Of a stretch of DNA of 64,000 nucleotides, positions 23,452 through 35,444 are shown one piece after another. The notes beneath the pieces are model-generated. The model saw only the letters and a program-made list of their open reading frames with translations, had not been told where the DNA came from and did no database searches. The stretch comes from Rotaria sordida (Eukaryota > Rotifera > Eurotatoria > Philodinida > Philodinidae): NCBI GenBank assembly GCA_905250125.1, contig CAJNOL010001010.1:23256-87255 (forward strand), written 5' to 3'. The first letter of the stretch is position 1, and each line of letters starts with the position of its first letter. A program made the translations under genes and the position numbers.

Positions 23452-25611
23452 ATGGACAAAAAGCAATATTCAGAATCAACTGCTAGTGGATCTTCTTCAT
23501 CGTCCACAACAATTAAACCAAAGAAATCATCAGCATCGTCAACAGCAACATCAGTATCAACATCAACAATGGGCACAAGTGCTGTGCTTCCGCAACCTAC
23601 TCGTCGAATTGTTCAAAATTTTCTTCTCGTCTGGCTCGATGCCAATATTGACGAGTCAAAGGAAGATTTTCAAAACACATTAAAACATTTACGACGAATT
23701 GTAGCATCCATTACAACATTCACCGATACTCAACAATGCTTTGATTTTCTTAGTGGCATTACAAAGGAAAAGGCATTTATGATCGTAGCGGGTTCACTTG
23801 GACAGAAAATAGTATCAGAAATGGAAGCCATACCACAATTAGAATCTGTGTATGTTTTTTGTAGTAATCAATCGTACCATGAACAATGGGCCAATAGGAT
23901 ACCGAAGATCATAGGCGTATACACAAAAATCGAATCAATTTGTAAAGCCCTAGAAATTGATCGACAACGATGCGATCAAGCTATGATCTCGGTTAGCTTT
24001 AATGGTCTCGATCCTCTATTCATGTATACACAATTGTTAAAGGAAGCACTTTTAGAAATCGAAGATGACGATAGAAAATCTCTCAAAGACCTGACTGAAT
24101 ATTGTCGTGAACAGGATGATATCCTTGAAGATCAAATTAAACAAGTTGAAAATGAATATCGTAATCATACGCCAATATGGTGGTATACAGCTGAAACATT
24201 TATTTATCCGATGCTTAATCGTGGACTTCGACTTATGGATATTAATATTATACTCAAAATGGGCTTTTTTATTCGTCATCTACATCAACACATTCAAAAT
24301 TTATATCATAAACAACAATCTGAGAACATGAACATAGCTACTCCGTTAAAAGTTTATCGTGGTCAAGGTTTAGCATTAGAAGACTTTGAAAAAATGAAAA
24401 AAAGCATAAATCAATTAATGTCTTTCAATAATTTTCTATCAACAAGTCTCAATCAGAATATTTCCTTTCAAAAATTTGCACGACCAGCAGCATTTAATGA
24501 TCCCAATAAAGTTGGCATACTCTTCATTATGACTATTGATCCTGATATTTGTACAAAATCAAAAATTCCATTTGCTGATGTTAGTCAAGTTGGCTTTTTC
24601 GAAGGCCAAGAAGCTGAAATTCTTTTTACAACACATACAATATTTCGAATCGATAAAATTCAACGAATTCAGGACGATCATACTGATCGTCTATGGAAAG
24701 TTCATCTTACCCTTGTGGGTAATGACAACCACGAGCTAAATACACTTACAGCACACGTACGCGAAGAGATCAACTTGAAAGCACCAATACGAGGATGGTC
24801 TCAACTAGCTTTCATACTTCTTAAAGTGGGTGAACCTGCAAAAGCTGAAAAACTCTACAAAATACTTCTCCAAAAAGCATCTTCTGATAAAGAGAGATCA
24901 GATTACAATCATAAACTTGGTTGGGCATATAATGATATGGGCGAGTATTCGAAAGCACTTTCATCGCACGAACGATCACTGGAAATCCAAAAAATAGCTC
25001 TCCCTCCGAATCATCCCGACTTGGCTACTTCTTACAACAGCATCGGTGAAGTGTATTCTAACATGGGCGAGTACTCGAAAGCACTTCCATTGCATGAAAG
25101 AGCACTTGAAATCCGAAAAATAGCTCTCACTCCGAATCATCCCGACTTGGCTCAATCTTACAATAACATCGCTTCGGCATATAATAGTACGGGCGAGTAC
25201 TCGAAAGCGCTTTCATCGCACGAACGATCACTTGAAATCAAAAAAATAGCTCTCCCTCCGAATCATCCTTCCTTGGCTACTTCCTACAACAACATCGGTT
25301 CGGTATATTGTAGTATGGGCGAGTACTCGAAAGCACTTACATACTACGAAAAAGATCTGGAGATCAATCTGAAAGCTCTCCCTCCGAATCATCCCGACTT
25401 GGCTACTTCCTACAACAACATCGGTTCGGCGTATGATAGCATGGGCAAGTACTCGAAAGCACTTTCATATTATGAAAAAGCGCATGAAATCGATCGAACA
25501 ACTCTGCCACCAAATCATCCACATATTGCACACTCGAAAAGAAACATTGAAAATGTAAAAAAGAAAATGCAATTGTTTTTTTTAAACCAGAAAATAAATT
25601 GGCCTTCTTGA
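23452..25611 (+). CDS. ADP-ribosyltransferase-TPR fusion protein
   Basis: This is an intronless frame of 719 residues. Residues 1-50 are Ser/Thr-rich and probably disordered. About 55-190 has alternating hydrophobic strands (FLLVWLDANID, VYVFCSN) and may be a small alpha/beta domain. About 225-430 is an arginine-type mono-ADP-ribosyltransferase fold with the R-S-E triad: Arg303 in VYRGQ, S-T-S at 330-332 in FLSTS, and E-A-E at 387-389. From about 480 there are five TPRs of exactly 42 residues (126 bp), of the kinesin-light-chain type, with PPNHPDLATSYNNIG at the junctions. The enzyme would transfer ADP-ribose from NAD to protein arginines, with the TPRs choosing partners. There is no signal peptide, so it is probably cytosolic. 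The nearly identical repeats point to recent expansion. Confidence 0.9.
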   Translation: MDKKQYSESTASGSSSSSTTIKPKKSSASSTATSVSTSTMGTSAVLPQPTRRIVQNFLLVWLDANIDESKEDFQNTLKHLRRIVASITTFTDTQQCFDFLSGITKEKAFMIVAGSLGQKIVSEMEAIPQLESVYVFCSNQSYHEQWANRIPKIIGVYTKIESICKALEIDRQRCDQAMISVSFNGLDPLFMYTQLLKEALLEIEDDDRKSLKDLTEYCREQDDILEDQIKQVENEYRNHTPIWWYTAETFIYPMLNRGLRLMDINIILKMGFFIRHLHQHIQNLYHKQQSENMNIATPLKVYRGQGLALEDFEKMKKSINQLMSFNNFLSTSLNQNISFQKFARPAAFNDPNKVGILFIMTIDPDICTKSKIPFADVSQVGFFEGQEAEILFTTHTIFRIDKIQRIQDDHTDRLWKVHLTLVGNDNHELNTLTAHVREEINLKAPIRGWSQLAFILLKVGEPAKAEKLYKILLQKASSDKERSDYNHKLGWAYNDMGEYSKALSSHERSLEIQKIALPPNHPDLATSYNSIGEVYSNMGEYSKALPLHERALEIRKIALTPNHPDLAQSYNNIASAYNSTGEYSKALSSHERSLEIKKIALPPNHPSLATSYNNIGSVYCSMGEYSKALTYYEKDLEINLKALPPNHPDLATSYNNIGSAYDSMGKYSKALSYYEKAHEIDRTTLPPNHPHIAHSKRNIENVKKKMQLFFLNQKINWPS
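24890..25540 (+). repeat. 126-bp coding tandem repeat (TPR units)
   Basis: Five in-frame units start near 24904, 25033, 25159, 25285 and 25411. Long stretches are identical between units, for example GAATCATCCCGACTTGGCT and GGCGAGTACTCGAAAGCACT. Such identity allows unequal crossing-over or gene conversion, so copy number may differ between alleles. Confidence 0.9.
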
Positions 25612-27872
25612 ACACGTTTGGCTCGCCGAAGCGCACCAGTTGCAAATAAACATTCTTCACGATTTTTTATTAATTCTACTTTAAATTGTAATTTATACAG
25701 GTCTTCTATTTTTTTTCCAGAAAAAAATGTCTTATCGTAGATAGATTATATGTAATGGAAAGCTGAAAGCAAAAATAGACAATCAAGGTTTATAATAAAC
25801 GACATTCGATTGAAATTTTCTTACAGAATAAATTGCCATTGTTGAAAAAATAATTTAGTCATCTATAATGTTCTCTTGTTGATATGAGGGCAAATTTAGT
25901 CGATTTTGTTATGTTCATTATTTCAGATCGATTAATGTTTCGGATTGTGTGAATATGTTTAATGTTACACTTATGCAATAATTTATCATTTTCATTGCAG
26001 TTGTTTACTTAATTTGAGTTCATTAAGATATGATAACAAAAAGTTCTTGTGGCAAACTGCAATTTAAAATAGAAAGATGGTAATCATAAAAATTTTTCAT
26101 ACAAGAGAGGATTCAATTAGTGTGAAGTTATTGATCATATCAGTTCTGTTTCCACTTTATTCAAAAATAAAATGTAATCATAATAATAACTGAAAATGAC
26201 ATATAACGAGACATATACAGAAGAGGCAGGCACCCGAAAATATACAACGAAAATGTAAAGAATATGTGACATTTATTAAAGAAAAAGTACCTACATATAT
26301 AACAATCAATTTTTGAAATAGCACAATTGAAAAATTGACTATCCTATTGTTTGGAATCTGAAAAAGTACGTCTATCAGTGAATAGAAGTCTTACATCACT
26401 AAGTTGAACTTTGGGACAAATATGTCTTGTTAGAATCAATTGAATTTGTTAATGTATTGGCAAATAATAAGGCAATACATCAGCATTTGATTTCCAAGAT
26501 TTAGGATTACAGGCTAACAACTTCGGTTTTGTAGCCTGGCTGGCCATGTCGACAGTTCTGTATTAAACACACTGTTGACTGATTAAATTTTTGATGAGAT
26601 TAAAATGTGTAGTTTCTTGAGCCAAATTCAAGTATGTATTGTTTGTTGTAAACCTGTGACTTTTCTCCTATAAGAATGCTGTAATTTTTCTTACTTGTTT
26701 TCATGTCGTCAATATTTTATCGCTTGCATAGTTCAGCGAAAATAAAATTTTGATCTCGAATATTCTGATTTTTATATGCCATTTCGATGGCCACTCACTC
26801 AAACATGAGGAAACGGTTTGACGAGATACATTGTCTTCGCCACTTGGATCAGTATACAGACAATCATTGCTGTAGCAACATTTTACTCCCATTATTATTT
26901 ACTGTATTTGTAAAATGACGGTTAAACTGAATCGGTTTATCTAATGTGATTGTTACAGTTTAGATGAGAATTCGATCTAGTAACATGATAAACTAGAAAT
27001 GAATGGCAACTAAAGTAAGCTCTCACTCTATTCTCATTCTCTAGAAATAATAAAAAGCATTTACAGATTGCTATAATATTTATGTCGGTTAAACCTGCTG
27101 GTTTCTGCTTGAAACATATGCCTAAAATTTTACTTGTGTACTAATGCATTCAAGCAAACATTCTCGAAAATCAAGAAGGCGTACTATTTTATTTTCTATC
27201 TCCTTGAACAGCAATTGTTATCGCAAAAAGTATGCCTCCTCATAATTAGGTCCATGTATGGTATAAGGTTAGAAAGTTTTCAGATGCAATCTATACGGAA
27301 TTGAAGTTTGAAAGACGATCAGTTGTTCAATAGAAAACGGCAATCTTTCAACACTTTTGTGTCATAGTCGATGCAAGCAAGAGAAAGAGAGTAATTGTTT
27401 TAGGTACTTCAACAATAATTCGTAATTGTCTTTCAACAAAAACAATTTGCTATTGAAAATGTCCGATATCGTCAAAGTAAAAGTCAATGAACACATTTTT
27501 TCTTCAATATCTACTCTATACATTGCCATTTTTTGGCTACAGTAGTTTATCGCAAAATATAAAATATATGTCGTCGCGTGTGATCTTATTGAGTTTTCAT
27601 AAAACTTTGTTGTTTATGCAAACGACGATTGCTAATGACTGTTGCAGTATCCTACTGAGAGAGCTAAATCATTTCTCTCCTGTATCGCACCGGCTACGAT
27701 AGAAATTTTAGTATATGTCAGGCTTTATGAAGTACTTTTGATTTCATTATAGGTCGTAAAAATACGCATTATCACACATTCCCTCTTTTTGCTTCGTGAT
27801 AAGAACAGATGCGTTCTTTATCTCTTGCATTCATTTTGATGTCATCCTTTCTACCTTTGAAAGAGAACGACA
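25612..27872. other. Intergenic DNA with a possible cysteine-rich exon on the minus strand
   Basis: The minus strand at about 26790-26892 reads VKCCYSNDCLYTDPSGED followed by a possible GTGAGT donor. About 26515-26578 reads STVCLIQNCRHGQPGYK after a possible AG acceptor. These could be two exons of a small secreted cysteine-rich protein, but frame linkage and start are unresolved. The rest shows nothing. Confidence 0.3.
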
Positions 27873-28073
27873 ATGATGAAAGAAATTAATAATTATCCAG
27901 ATAATGATCATCATGCAGTATTACAACATCAGAAACAACAAGACATTGTATCAAGTGAACAAGTGATGTGGATTTCCAAGTTTTTATTGGAGTGTTCGGA
28001 AGCAGCACTGGATGTACATCAGTCTTTTCAGAAGAGTCATTCTAATCAGCAACAACAACTCTGTCAACCCTAG
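27873..28073 (+). CDS. Small hypothetical open frame
   Basis: Sixty-six codons from an ATG. The product is Gln/His-rich with a possible helix (MWISKFLLECSEAALDV). I do not recognise it. It may be a first exon, a remnant or chance. Confidence 0.25.
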   Translation: MMKEINNYPDNDHHAVLQHQKQQDIVSSEQVMWISKFLLECSEAALDVHQSFQKSHSNQQQQLCQP

Positions 28074-28800
28074 ACTCGCACCAAACTCAAACTGTTTCGA
28101 TTCAGAGAGGAGGCGAGGTGAGTTCGAGCCGCCATGATCGCGATTTCCACTTCACTGACAATGAAGTCTCATCAGATGGCAAGTGAGGAGTCAGGACTGG
28201 GTGCGTGAGAGTGAAGAGATAATTCTTATTCACTCTCATCCTCACCCTTATCTACCTACTCTCTAAACATTATTCTTGAATCATAATAGCCACGAGCAGT
28301 AATGAACAATGTTAACATTTATTCAAAAAAAAAGATAATTTGAAAAAAAATGGAAAAACTTTATTTCCTTTCTCTTCCCGACTTCTAAAAAGCATCGAGC
28401 ACTTTGAAACCTTATGCAAAATTCGAAGTTGACGTATCACCTCTTATCTAAGTCGCAGCATATTTGCGCATGCTATATAGAGGTAGTGTGATAGCGATAG
28501 TGTCGAGTATTTTTATTGACTTTTGCTATTCTAATATTTCTTTTTGCCTCGTAAAAAACCTAGGAGAAGCTTCTGTCAACAGTCACTCGCAGTTTTGTAA
28601 GCTCGACTCGCACTAACTCAAAGATAACCTCAAAATATGGTCAAGATATACCCGAAATACGAATGCTTTTTTCGAACATTTTGAGCTTATGCAGTGCCGA
28701 ACTCACTCAAGTTCAGCCAACGGTTCAACAACATTCGATAATATCAATTCCAACAGTATCGGTATCGCAACATGCGCACCTCATACATGACTGCATACGA
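28074..28800. other. Intergenic DNA
   Basis: No gene is seen. It contains the short inverted array at 28199-28248. Confidence 0.5.
28199..28248. repeat. Degenerate inverted telomere-like array
   Basis: GGGTGCGTGAGAGTGAAGAG is followed by CACTCTCATCCTCACCC. The spacer again contains GAAGAGA. It is more diverged than the others. Confidence 0.5.
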
Positions 28801-28970
28801 TTATGATTAGGGGTGAGACATTTTATTTAATGAGACTTAATTAAAGTCATTTGTGAAGTGACTCGACTTAACACTTAATATTAAGTAACTTCAGATTTAA
28901 TACTACGTGTTAAGTGGCAACTTTAAACTTAATTTTAAATTAAGATAAATGTTCTACCCCTAGTTATGAT
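28801..28970. mobile_element. hAT-like MITE, 155 bp
   Basis: The element is 28808-28962, with ends TAGGGGTGAGACATTT and rc TAGGGGTAGAACATTT. TTATGAT directly precedes it and GTTATGAT follows, a 7-8 bp target duplication. The interior is rich in TTAAG/CTTAA. It lies 113 bp before the SLC5 start codon and could affect its promoter. Confidence 0.78.
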
Positions 28971-29075
28971 TGCTATTTTAAAATTAAGTAGCAACACATG
29001 TTGACATTAACTGGGGGAGTCTGTTTCGCGTCATATTCTAATTGGAGATATTGTGCGCATGATCAATACTTTCAG

Positions 29076-32000
29076 ATGTATCTCGGTTGGATCGATTATG
29101 CAATTTTAGGTGTGCTTTTGAGTAAGTCTAAATATAGATTTTTCTCGGCACAGACAACTGTTTGTCCAACATTTATAGGTTTCTCGGCTGGCATAGGTAT
29201 CTATCAAGGTTGTATTCGTTCGAAACAATTGTCAGCGAGCGAATTTCTCGTTGCCGATGGCCAAATGACGGTAACATAATTTTAAGAAAAATATACATGC
29301 ATACCCAGGTCAATGATTCCAATCTCCAGAAATAATTGGATTTCACTGGAACCGGCAGGAAAGATGCAGATAAAGTCATCGTATCCGACAGGAAGACACT
29401 AGAAATTGCTGGAATGCGGAAGCAATATTCGGCCGGAAAGAACAGAAAGTTGACCGCAATCCATTGAAAAAAATCCGAAAAATTTCTCGCCGGAATACTG
29501 CTTCCACGTTCCAGCAATTTCCGGTGTTTTCCTGCCGAAACCGAGTCGTACTCCTTGAACTGGGTAGACGAAATTCTTACTATTTTCTCTTATAGGTGTT
29601 GCCAACAGCAATAAGCTTGCTGGCAGGTGCCAGGTCTGCAGTCAGTTTACTTGGAGTACCTGTAGAGTTCTATCTATATGGAACCATGGGATTGTATGGC
29701 AGTATGTAGCAAAATATTTGTCCACATGTGAAAACATGTGTCACTCTAGAATGTTATTTAAAATCTGTCTCACTCTACGGTATTGTTCTTTTTTTAAGTA
29801 TTTGCTTCACTTATGGCAACCTATATAACGACAAAAGTGTTTCTACCTAAACTTCGTCAGACTGGAGATGTCAGTATTTATTCTGTACGTATATAGACTA
29901 GTGGCAGAACCACTCATGGAGATGGAAGCTGAACTCTCCTATCGGAGGATACAGCTCCTCTCACTAGCGAACTCCTGGTTCTACCATTAATCTAGACATA
30001 ATTTCCAAAATTCTCAAACAACTTTTTCTCAATAATAGTATCTTGAGCGACGCTTCTCACTATCAGTTCGTATTATGGTGACATGTACTTATATTCTTGG
30101 CACAGTGAGTAGAATAAAAGTAATTTCGCACTTGAAAATCAGTACATTGTGTGTCAAGATTCTATATATGGGTGTTATTCTCTATGGGCCGAGCTTGGCA
30201 TTGAGTCAAATGACTGGGTTAAACATTTGGCTTGCAGCTGGTTCATGTGGATTGGTTTGTACAATTTATACAAGTATTGTAAGTACACGTCACGAACTTT
30301 GCAATGAACGAATCTTGAATCTTTTTGAACAATTCAACGTTTCGTCTTCAAATAAATGGTAGGGTGGAATTAAAGCTGTGATTTGGACTGATGTTGTACA
30401 AGCTGTCATGATGTATCTTGGCCTTATTGTGTCGATTGTTTTTGGTATGTATCAATTATTTCGTTATTTGAAATAGCAATTTTCATCTTTCATAATCGTA
30501 TAGGCATCATCGATGTCGGCGGAATCGCAAAAGCGGTTGAAACAGTGTCTAGCGGAAATCGATTTCAATTCCGAGTGTACGTATATGAACGAATATAATA
30601 GAATGGAAGATTGGAAAAGACAACGATTGTCGAAAATATTCTCCTCTCCTCAGAATCTTTCTCGACGTTGCCGAAAAATATGTCAATGGCCTATCCATCC
30701 TATAGTCTATGCCTGATGAAAAGTTTAGCTTGAATGGTCGAAGTCTTGCTGATTAACGATGTAAATATTGTTTCAAATAAGTATGAAAACCATATAATTA
30801 TATTATCACTTTTGTTTGCATACCATTTCTTGCATTTTTTTGATCGGTATTTAGTAGATGTTGATAGGAAAAACTAGGATTTTAGTCAAAAGCAATAATA
30901 TATTTAGAATCAGCAGGAAATACTGAGTCGACTTATATGAGTTTCAACGTTTTTCGTAGTACTTTACTCTTCTGGAAAAATTCATCAGAGGTTGTCCCAG
31001 CGTCCACCTAAAAAATGAGTTTCACCAACACACCATTGTTATTGTTTAGTTGTCTGTTCTTGTGTCTTCGAATAATGTTTTACAAGCTCTGAAGTTGTTC
31101 TTCGTTGTTCAAAAAATTTTCTAATTAAATTCATTTTATAGCTGGACACTGGCAGGACCCTGATGAAGTTTTTCAGAAGAGTAAAATACTATGAAAAACT
31201 TTGAAACACACATAAGTTGACTCAGTATTTCGTGCTGATTCGAAATATATTATTACTTTCAACTGAAATCCTACTTTTTTCTATCAACATCTACTAAATA
31301 CCGATCAAAAAATGCAAAAAATGATATGTAAACAAAAGTCAGATTATCTTTTTTTTTTAACAAAGGCCACTTCTACAACAAATTGAAAAGTATATGACTT
31401 TGTAGTCATTTCTTCGAGCTTTCCGAATCAATGAAAAACCCATTTTGCCTTTTTTTCTTATCTCAAGATATATGAAAAAACAGTAAACAAAAGTGATAAT
31501 ATAATTATATGGTTTTCATGCTTATTTGAAACAATATTTACATCGTTAATCAGCAAGACTTTAACCATTCAAGCTAAATTTTCACCAGAGATAGTTCATA
31601 AGATAGGTAGTCAATTGACATTTCTTTTGGGTTCGGAATCTCTTTCTATCGAAAATATCAACATTTTGAGCAAAAATGGGTCTTGATCCTTCAGAAATAG
31701 GTTTATTTTCTTTATCAAAGAGTTCCTTGTGAAATTCTGCATTAGATAAGTTCTGAATAGAGAGCAACTGAAAATAGTCCCAAAATGGCTGTTATCTGCT
31801 CCTGTCCTTTAGCTATTTCCAATCTCCTTTGTCTTTCAGTGATACTCTAGATCCATCTGTTCGTTACACTTTCTGGAGTGTGCTGATTGGTTTCACAGTT
31901 TTTGACATAGGCATATATGGATGCACACAGACTCAAGCACAAAGATACATGTGTGTCAAAGATACAAAGACAGCAAAAAGGTATTTTGTGATCAAATTTA

Positions 32001-33388
32001 CAAATTGTCAATTTTGTTCACATAGAGTTGTTTGGATTAATTATGCAATGAATGTAGTGCTGCAAATTCTATTAGCATGCGTTGGTTGTGTTATCTATGC
32101 AAAGTATAGTCAATGCGATCCAATTAAAGCTAAACTGATTTCGAGATCAGATCAAGTAGGATAATCAATGCATAGAAGTTTGAATAGAATATGTCTTTTT
32201 TTTTCTTGACACAGTTGTATCCTTTGTTTGTTATACAAACATTGGGACGATTTCCTGGTTTCACTGGTATTTTCATAGCTAGTATTTTGAGTGCATCGTT
32301 AAGTACAATTTCGAGTGGAGTCAATAGTATAGCAACAGTCATTGTCGAAGATATCTATAAACGAATATCAATCGCACGCCCAATGTCAAACGAACGCCAA
32401 GCGACGGTATCTAAGGTCTTGTGTAAGTGTCATTCTCTGTCTTGTCACAGTTGTGTTACCTATGAATTGTAGCGATCGGATTGGGTCTTTTCACCATATT
32501 TCTCGCATTCATCGTGTCTTATATGAAAACCAACATTATGACAGTTAGTTTCGTTCTATAGTTCTTGTATTTGTCCAACTGCTTTCTTTTATTTTTTTTT
32601 GTCCAGATAGTTTTACAAATCTTCGGTGCCTTTACAGCTCCCATCCTTGGTGTCTATTTACTTGGATTCTTTACAGCACGTGTTCAAAGTCGAGTGAATA
32701 TATCAATTGCATTTATTCAATAGACCTTATATATGATTTCGTTTGTTCATTCCATAGAGTGCTCTTGTTGCTTTTACTCTCTGCCTGACATTTCAAATTT
32801 GGATTGCTGTTGGAAGTACTGTCACTGTAAAACCGCCTAATAAGCAAGGTGGATTATTGCCCACTTCAGTTGTTGGATGTATGCAATCAGTGAATATCAG
32901 TGTACCGATGTCAAAGAATCAAAAGTAATGCCGTTTGGCACAAGTAAAAAGAGACGAACTCATATTTTCTTTCGATTATTAGCTACAATCCATTGATATC
33001 ACTCTACTCCATAGCACCTACGTGGTTTGTTTTTAATGGTGCCATTATCACTCTACTCCTTGGACTAATCTTTAGCTTCATTTGTGGTAAAATAAAAAGA
33101 TTTTCAGGAGAGAGAAATGATTGGCTTAAAAATTAATTAATTTTTTTTCGATATAGATTCAAAATATCCAAAAATAGTAGATAAATCATTGGTAATAACT
33201 CGAGATGACATATTCTCGTGTTGTTCATCAAGAAAAGTGAGTATCACTATATTATCGAGTTATTAATTCATTACGTTTATTACTTGGTTTTCTTATAGGA
33301 AGTTATGAAACTAACAATAGCACAGAAATATAATGGAATTTCAACGGATAATACAATGATCGAAAAGGAATCCATGCTTAAGACTTGA
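29076..33388 (+). CDS. SLC5-family sodium-coupled symporter
   Basis: Seventeen exons join in frame to 582 residues: 29076-29121, 29179-29270, 29596-29701, 29799-29884, 30039-30104, 30159-30278, 30363-30444, 30504-30576, 31840-31980, 32026-32155, 32215-32422, 32473-32543, 32607-32693, 32758-32924, 32983-33086, 33157-33236 and 33299-33388. The closest look is the SLC5A5/6/8/12 group (iodide, multivitamin, monocarboxylate). Supporting segments are LGVPVEFYLYGTMGLYG, KAVIWTDVVQAVMM, SVRYTFWSVLIG, the sodium-site helix SASLSTISSGVN and VEDIYK. About 13 membrane helices fit, with a cytosolic tail. Human SLC5A8 has about 610 residues, so this looks complete. Introns 2 (29271-29595) and 8 (30577-31839) are enlarged by foldbacks. 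The substrate cannot be told from sequence. Confidence 0.9.
29305..29572. mobile_element. Foldback element in SLC5 intron 2
   Basis: Left arm GGCAGGAAAG...GAAATTGCTGGAA is matched in reverse complement by TTCCAGCAATTTCCGG...TTTTCCTGCC. The outer ends pair CCCAGGTCA with GAACTGGG. It is more GC-rich than its surroundings. Confidence 0.75.
30700..31600. mobile_element. Foldback element in SLC5 intron 8, about 0.9 kb
   Basis: The left arm beginning near 30714 (CTGATGAAAAGTTTAGCTTG) is mirrored by the right arm ending near 31587 (rc CTGGTGAAAATTTAGCTTG). Long matched stretches include CAATATTTACATCGTTAATC and TATAATTATATGG. Weaker similarity continues outward to about 30665 and 31630. It carries no gene. 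The exons on both sides still join in frame, so it has to be removed by splicing. Confidence 0.85.
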
Positions 33389-33654
33389 TCCATGTATTCG
33401 TTTCGTAAAAACAAATTTGAAATTAAAGAATAATTGAATTTGATATCCTCAATGACAATGTCTGTAACACATACATATGGATCAGTGATACTAATTGATA
33501 CGTGATCAATACGAGATGGATGTTGATAGAGCCAAAGGAAAGAAAACATCCCATTCAGATAGTGATGGGAAGCGGTATCACTTACCAAGGAAGGTTCCCA
33601 AGTGATCCAGCACTTTTAAGTCGAGACTATATTTATCATGTATGTCATAGTGAG
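33389..33654. other. 3' flank of the SLC5 gene
   Basis: Nothing recognisable beyond the stop codon. An AATTAAAG-like A-rich stretch follows about 30 bp later. Confidence 0.4.
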
Positions 33655-34145
33655 CTATGAAAATTGTCAAAAGAGTTCAAACTGGTAGCTTGTTGCTGTT
33701 TAGATATTGCATCTTTACGATGTTCGTTAGCTCGATGCTGTGGTCTTCTCACGAGCACCAGAAAAACTTATTTTCGAATTTCACCTTGAAATTTTGCACA
33801 GAGACAGATCTTAATGAGAGTGATTTATCGTGAAAGTTTCAGCTTATCCAAGTGCTTCTAATCTGAAATAAGAACATGAAAATTTGCCTATGTAAATGGT
33901 GTCAAAAATACATTCTGTTACCATAGCCGCATCTTAGAATAGCAACAACAAAAAGATCTGAAAATTTTACGATAGACCATTCCCATCAAGATCTATCTCT
34001 GTGCAAAATTTCAAGGTGAAATTCGAAAATAAGTTTTTCTGGTGCTCGCGAGGAGACTACCACATCGAGCTAACGAACATCGTAAAAATGCAATATCTAA
34101 ACAGGAACAAGCTATCAGTTTGAACTTTTTTCACAATTTTCATAG
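33655..34145. mobile_element. Foldback element, about 0.49 kb
   Basis: The ends CTATGAAAATTGT and ACAATTTTCATAG are perfect complements. The arms (about 200 bp) share TTTAGATATTGCAT, GATGTTCGTTAGCTCGATG and TTTCACCTTGAAATTTTGCA. Related, more decayed sequence occurs near 7790-7945 and about 43590-43730, so it is a family. Confidence 0.85.
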
Positions 34146-35386
34146 AGAGATACCTTCACCAAAATTTTAGCGTTGTATACCCTTTATTCCGATTAGTAGG
34201 ATGTTCATCAAAAACTGGTTTTTGATGAACATCATGGTTTTCAGACAAGTCTTTCAATCTAGCAATGAAGTAGCTTGAGAACTGGGTTAGAAAAATTGGC
34301 CAACCCATCTAAAATGTACAACTTCATGATGATATCAGTCGGGATCGTGTAGAAATGACCTGCAACAGATGTCATCTTTACCAGTCCCAAGTTAGATGGG
34401 TACTTTTTCAACATGATTCCATCACTCGCGTTATGACACATTGTCTATTATCAAGTCCTCCCCTTTTTTTTACGGAGAGCAGGATAGTTATAGTTTGCTA
34501 CTTGTATCTCTAAGTCCAAGTTATTGAAAAACAAAAGAAAATATAAATATTTACTTTAATACCTTACGTACGAACGTTTAACATAATAATGATGATAAAA
34601 AAAGACAGTCCATCTAAGCCACGAGTGAGTATGTTCAATCGAAGGCCAAAGATTTTGTTTAATTTAAGATAAATGATAGAGGCAAGCGCTTTATAAAGTT
34701 TGTCCGAAAGGTTTGAAAATACAGGACCCAGAAATAGAGGATTTGTGGAACTAATATTTGAAGAGGAACTTGACAGATTGAAGGGAAACTTTTTTCGAAT
34801 ACGCATAACTATGAGTTACACCAAAAGTCAATTTGTTAGTTGAATCGATTGAGTCTTTCATATTTCTATGGTTTTTGCTTCAAGAGGAAAAATCACGATT
34901 TTGAGCAACTTTGAAGCTTCATAGCTCGAGACTTACAAGTGATAGAGGTCCAAAAATTCTTAGAATAGGCATAACTGACGAATTTTAATTTTTAGTTAAA
35001 ACTTAAGCTCTATTGAATATTGCATTTGCGCTGGAGGACTTCATCAAAGTACGATTTTCGACGAACTTATCTATGAGCTAATCCGATTGTTTAAGAATAG
35101 CTATTGATATGTTAAAAGTTCGATCTTTGATCTAGAGCGTGACAGGGCAATCAGCTTGACATACCTAAGGGCGACACAGAAAAGGGAGCGTATTTGAATA
35201 TCAAAATAAAGTGATTAATCAGGTCGGCACTCCTACACTTCAAATTTAAGTCTTTGACTAAATATCGTCTTGATTATTTCATCTGAGTAACTGTGGATAG
35301 AGAACACTAGAGTTATCATCTTGTTTCACTATCTCAATGTGAGTCTCTCAAGAACTCAGTACAGCCTACAAAGGGCCTGAAAGCAG
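34146..35386. other. Intergenic DNA
   Basis: No gene could be supported. The open stretches at 34259-34441 and 34564-34806 (-) lack motifs. Confidence 0.45.
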
Positions 35387-35432
35387 GTGCGGATGTGAGT
35401 GTAAATGAAGAGAAGAGCCACACGCACACCCC
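35387..35432. repeat. Inverted telomere-like array
   Basis: GGTGCGGATGTGAGTGTAAAT, spacer GAAGAGAAG, then CACACGCACACCCC. This is one of the cleanest examples of the array-spacer-array plan. Confidence 0.7.
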
Positions 35433-35444
35433 ATCCTTCTATGG

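Noticed and set aside
24052-24331. Frames overlapping the ART-TPR gene on both strands
   Set aside because: They are shadows of the 719-codon gene in other frames.
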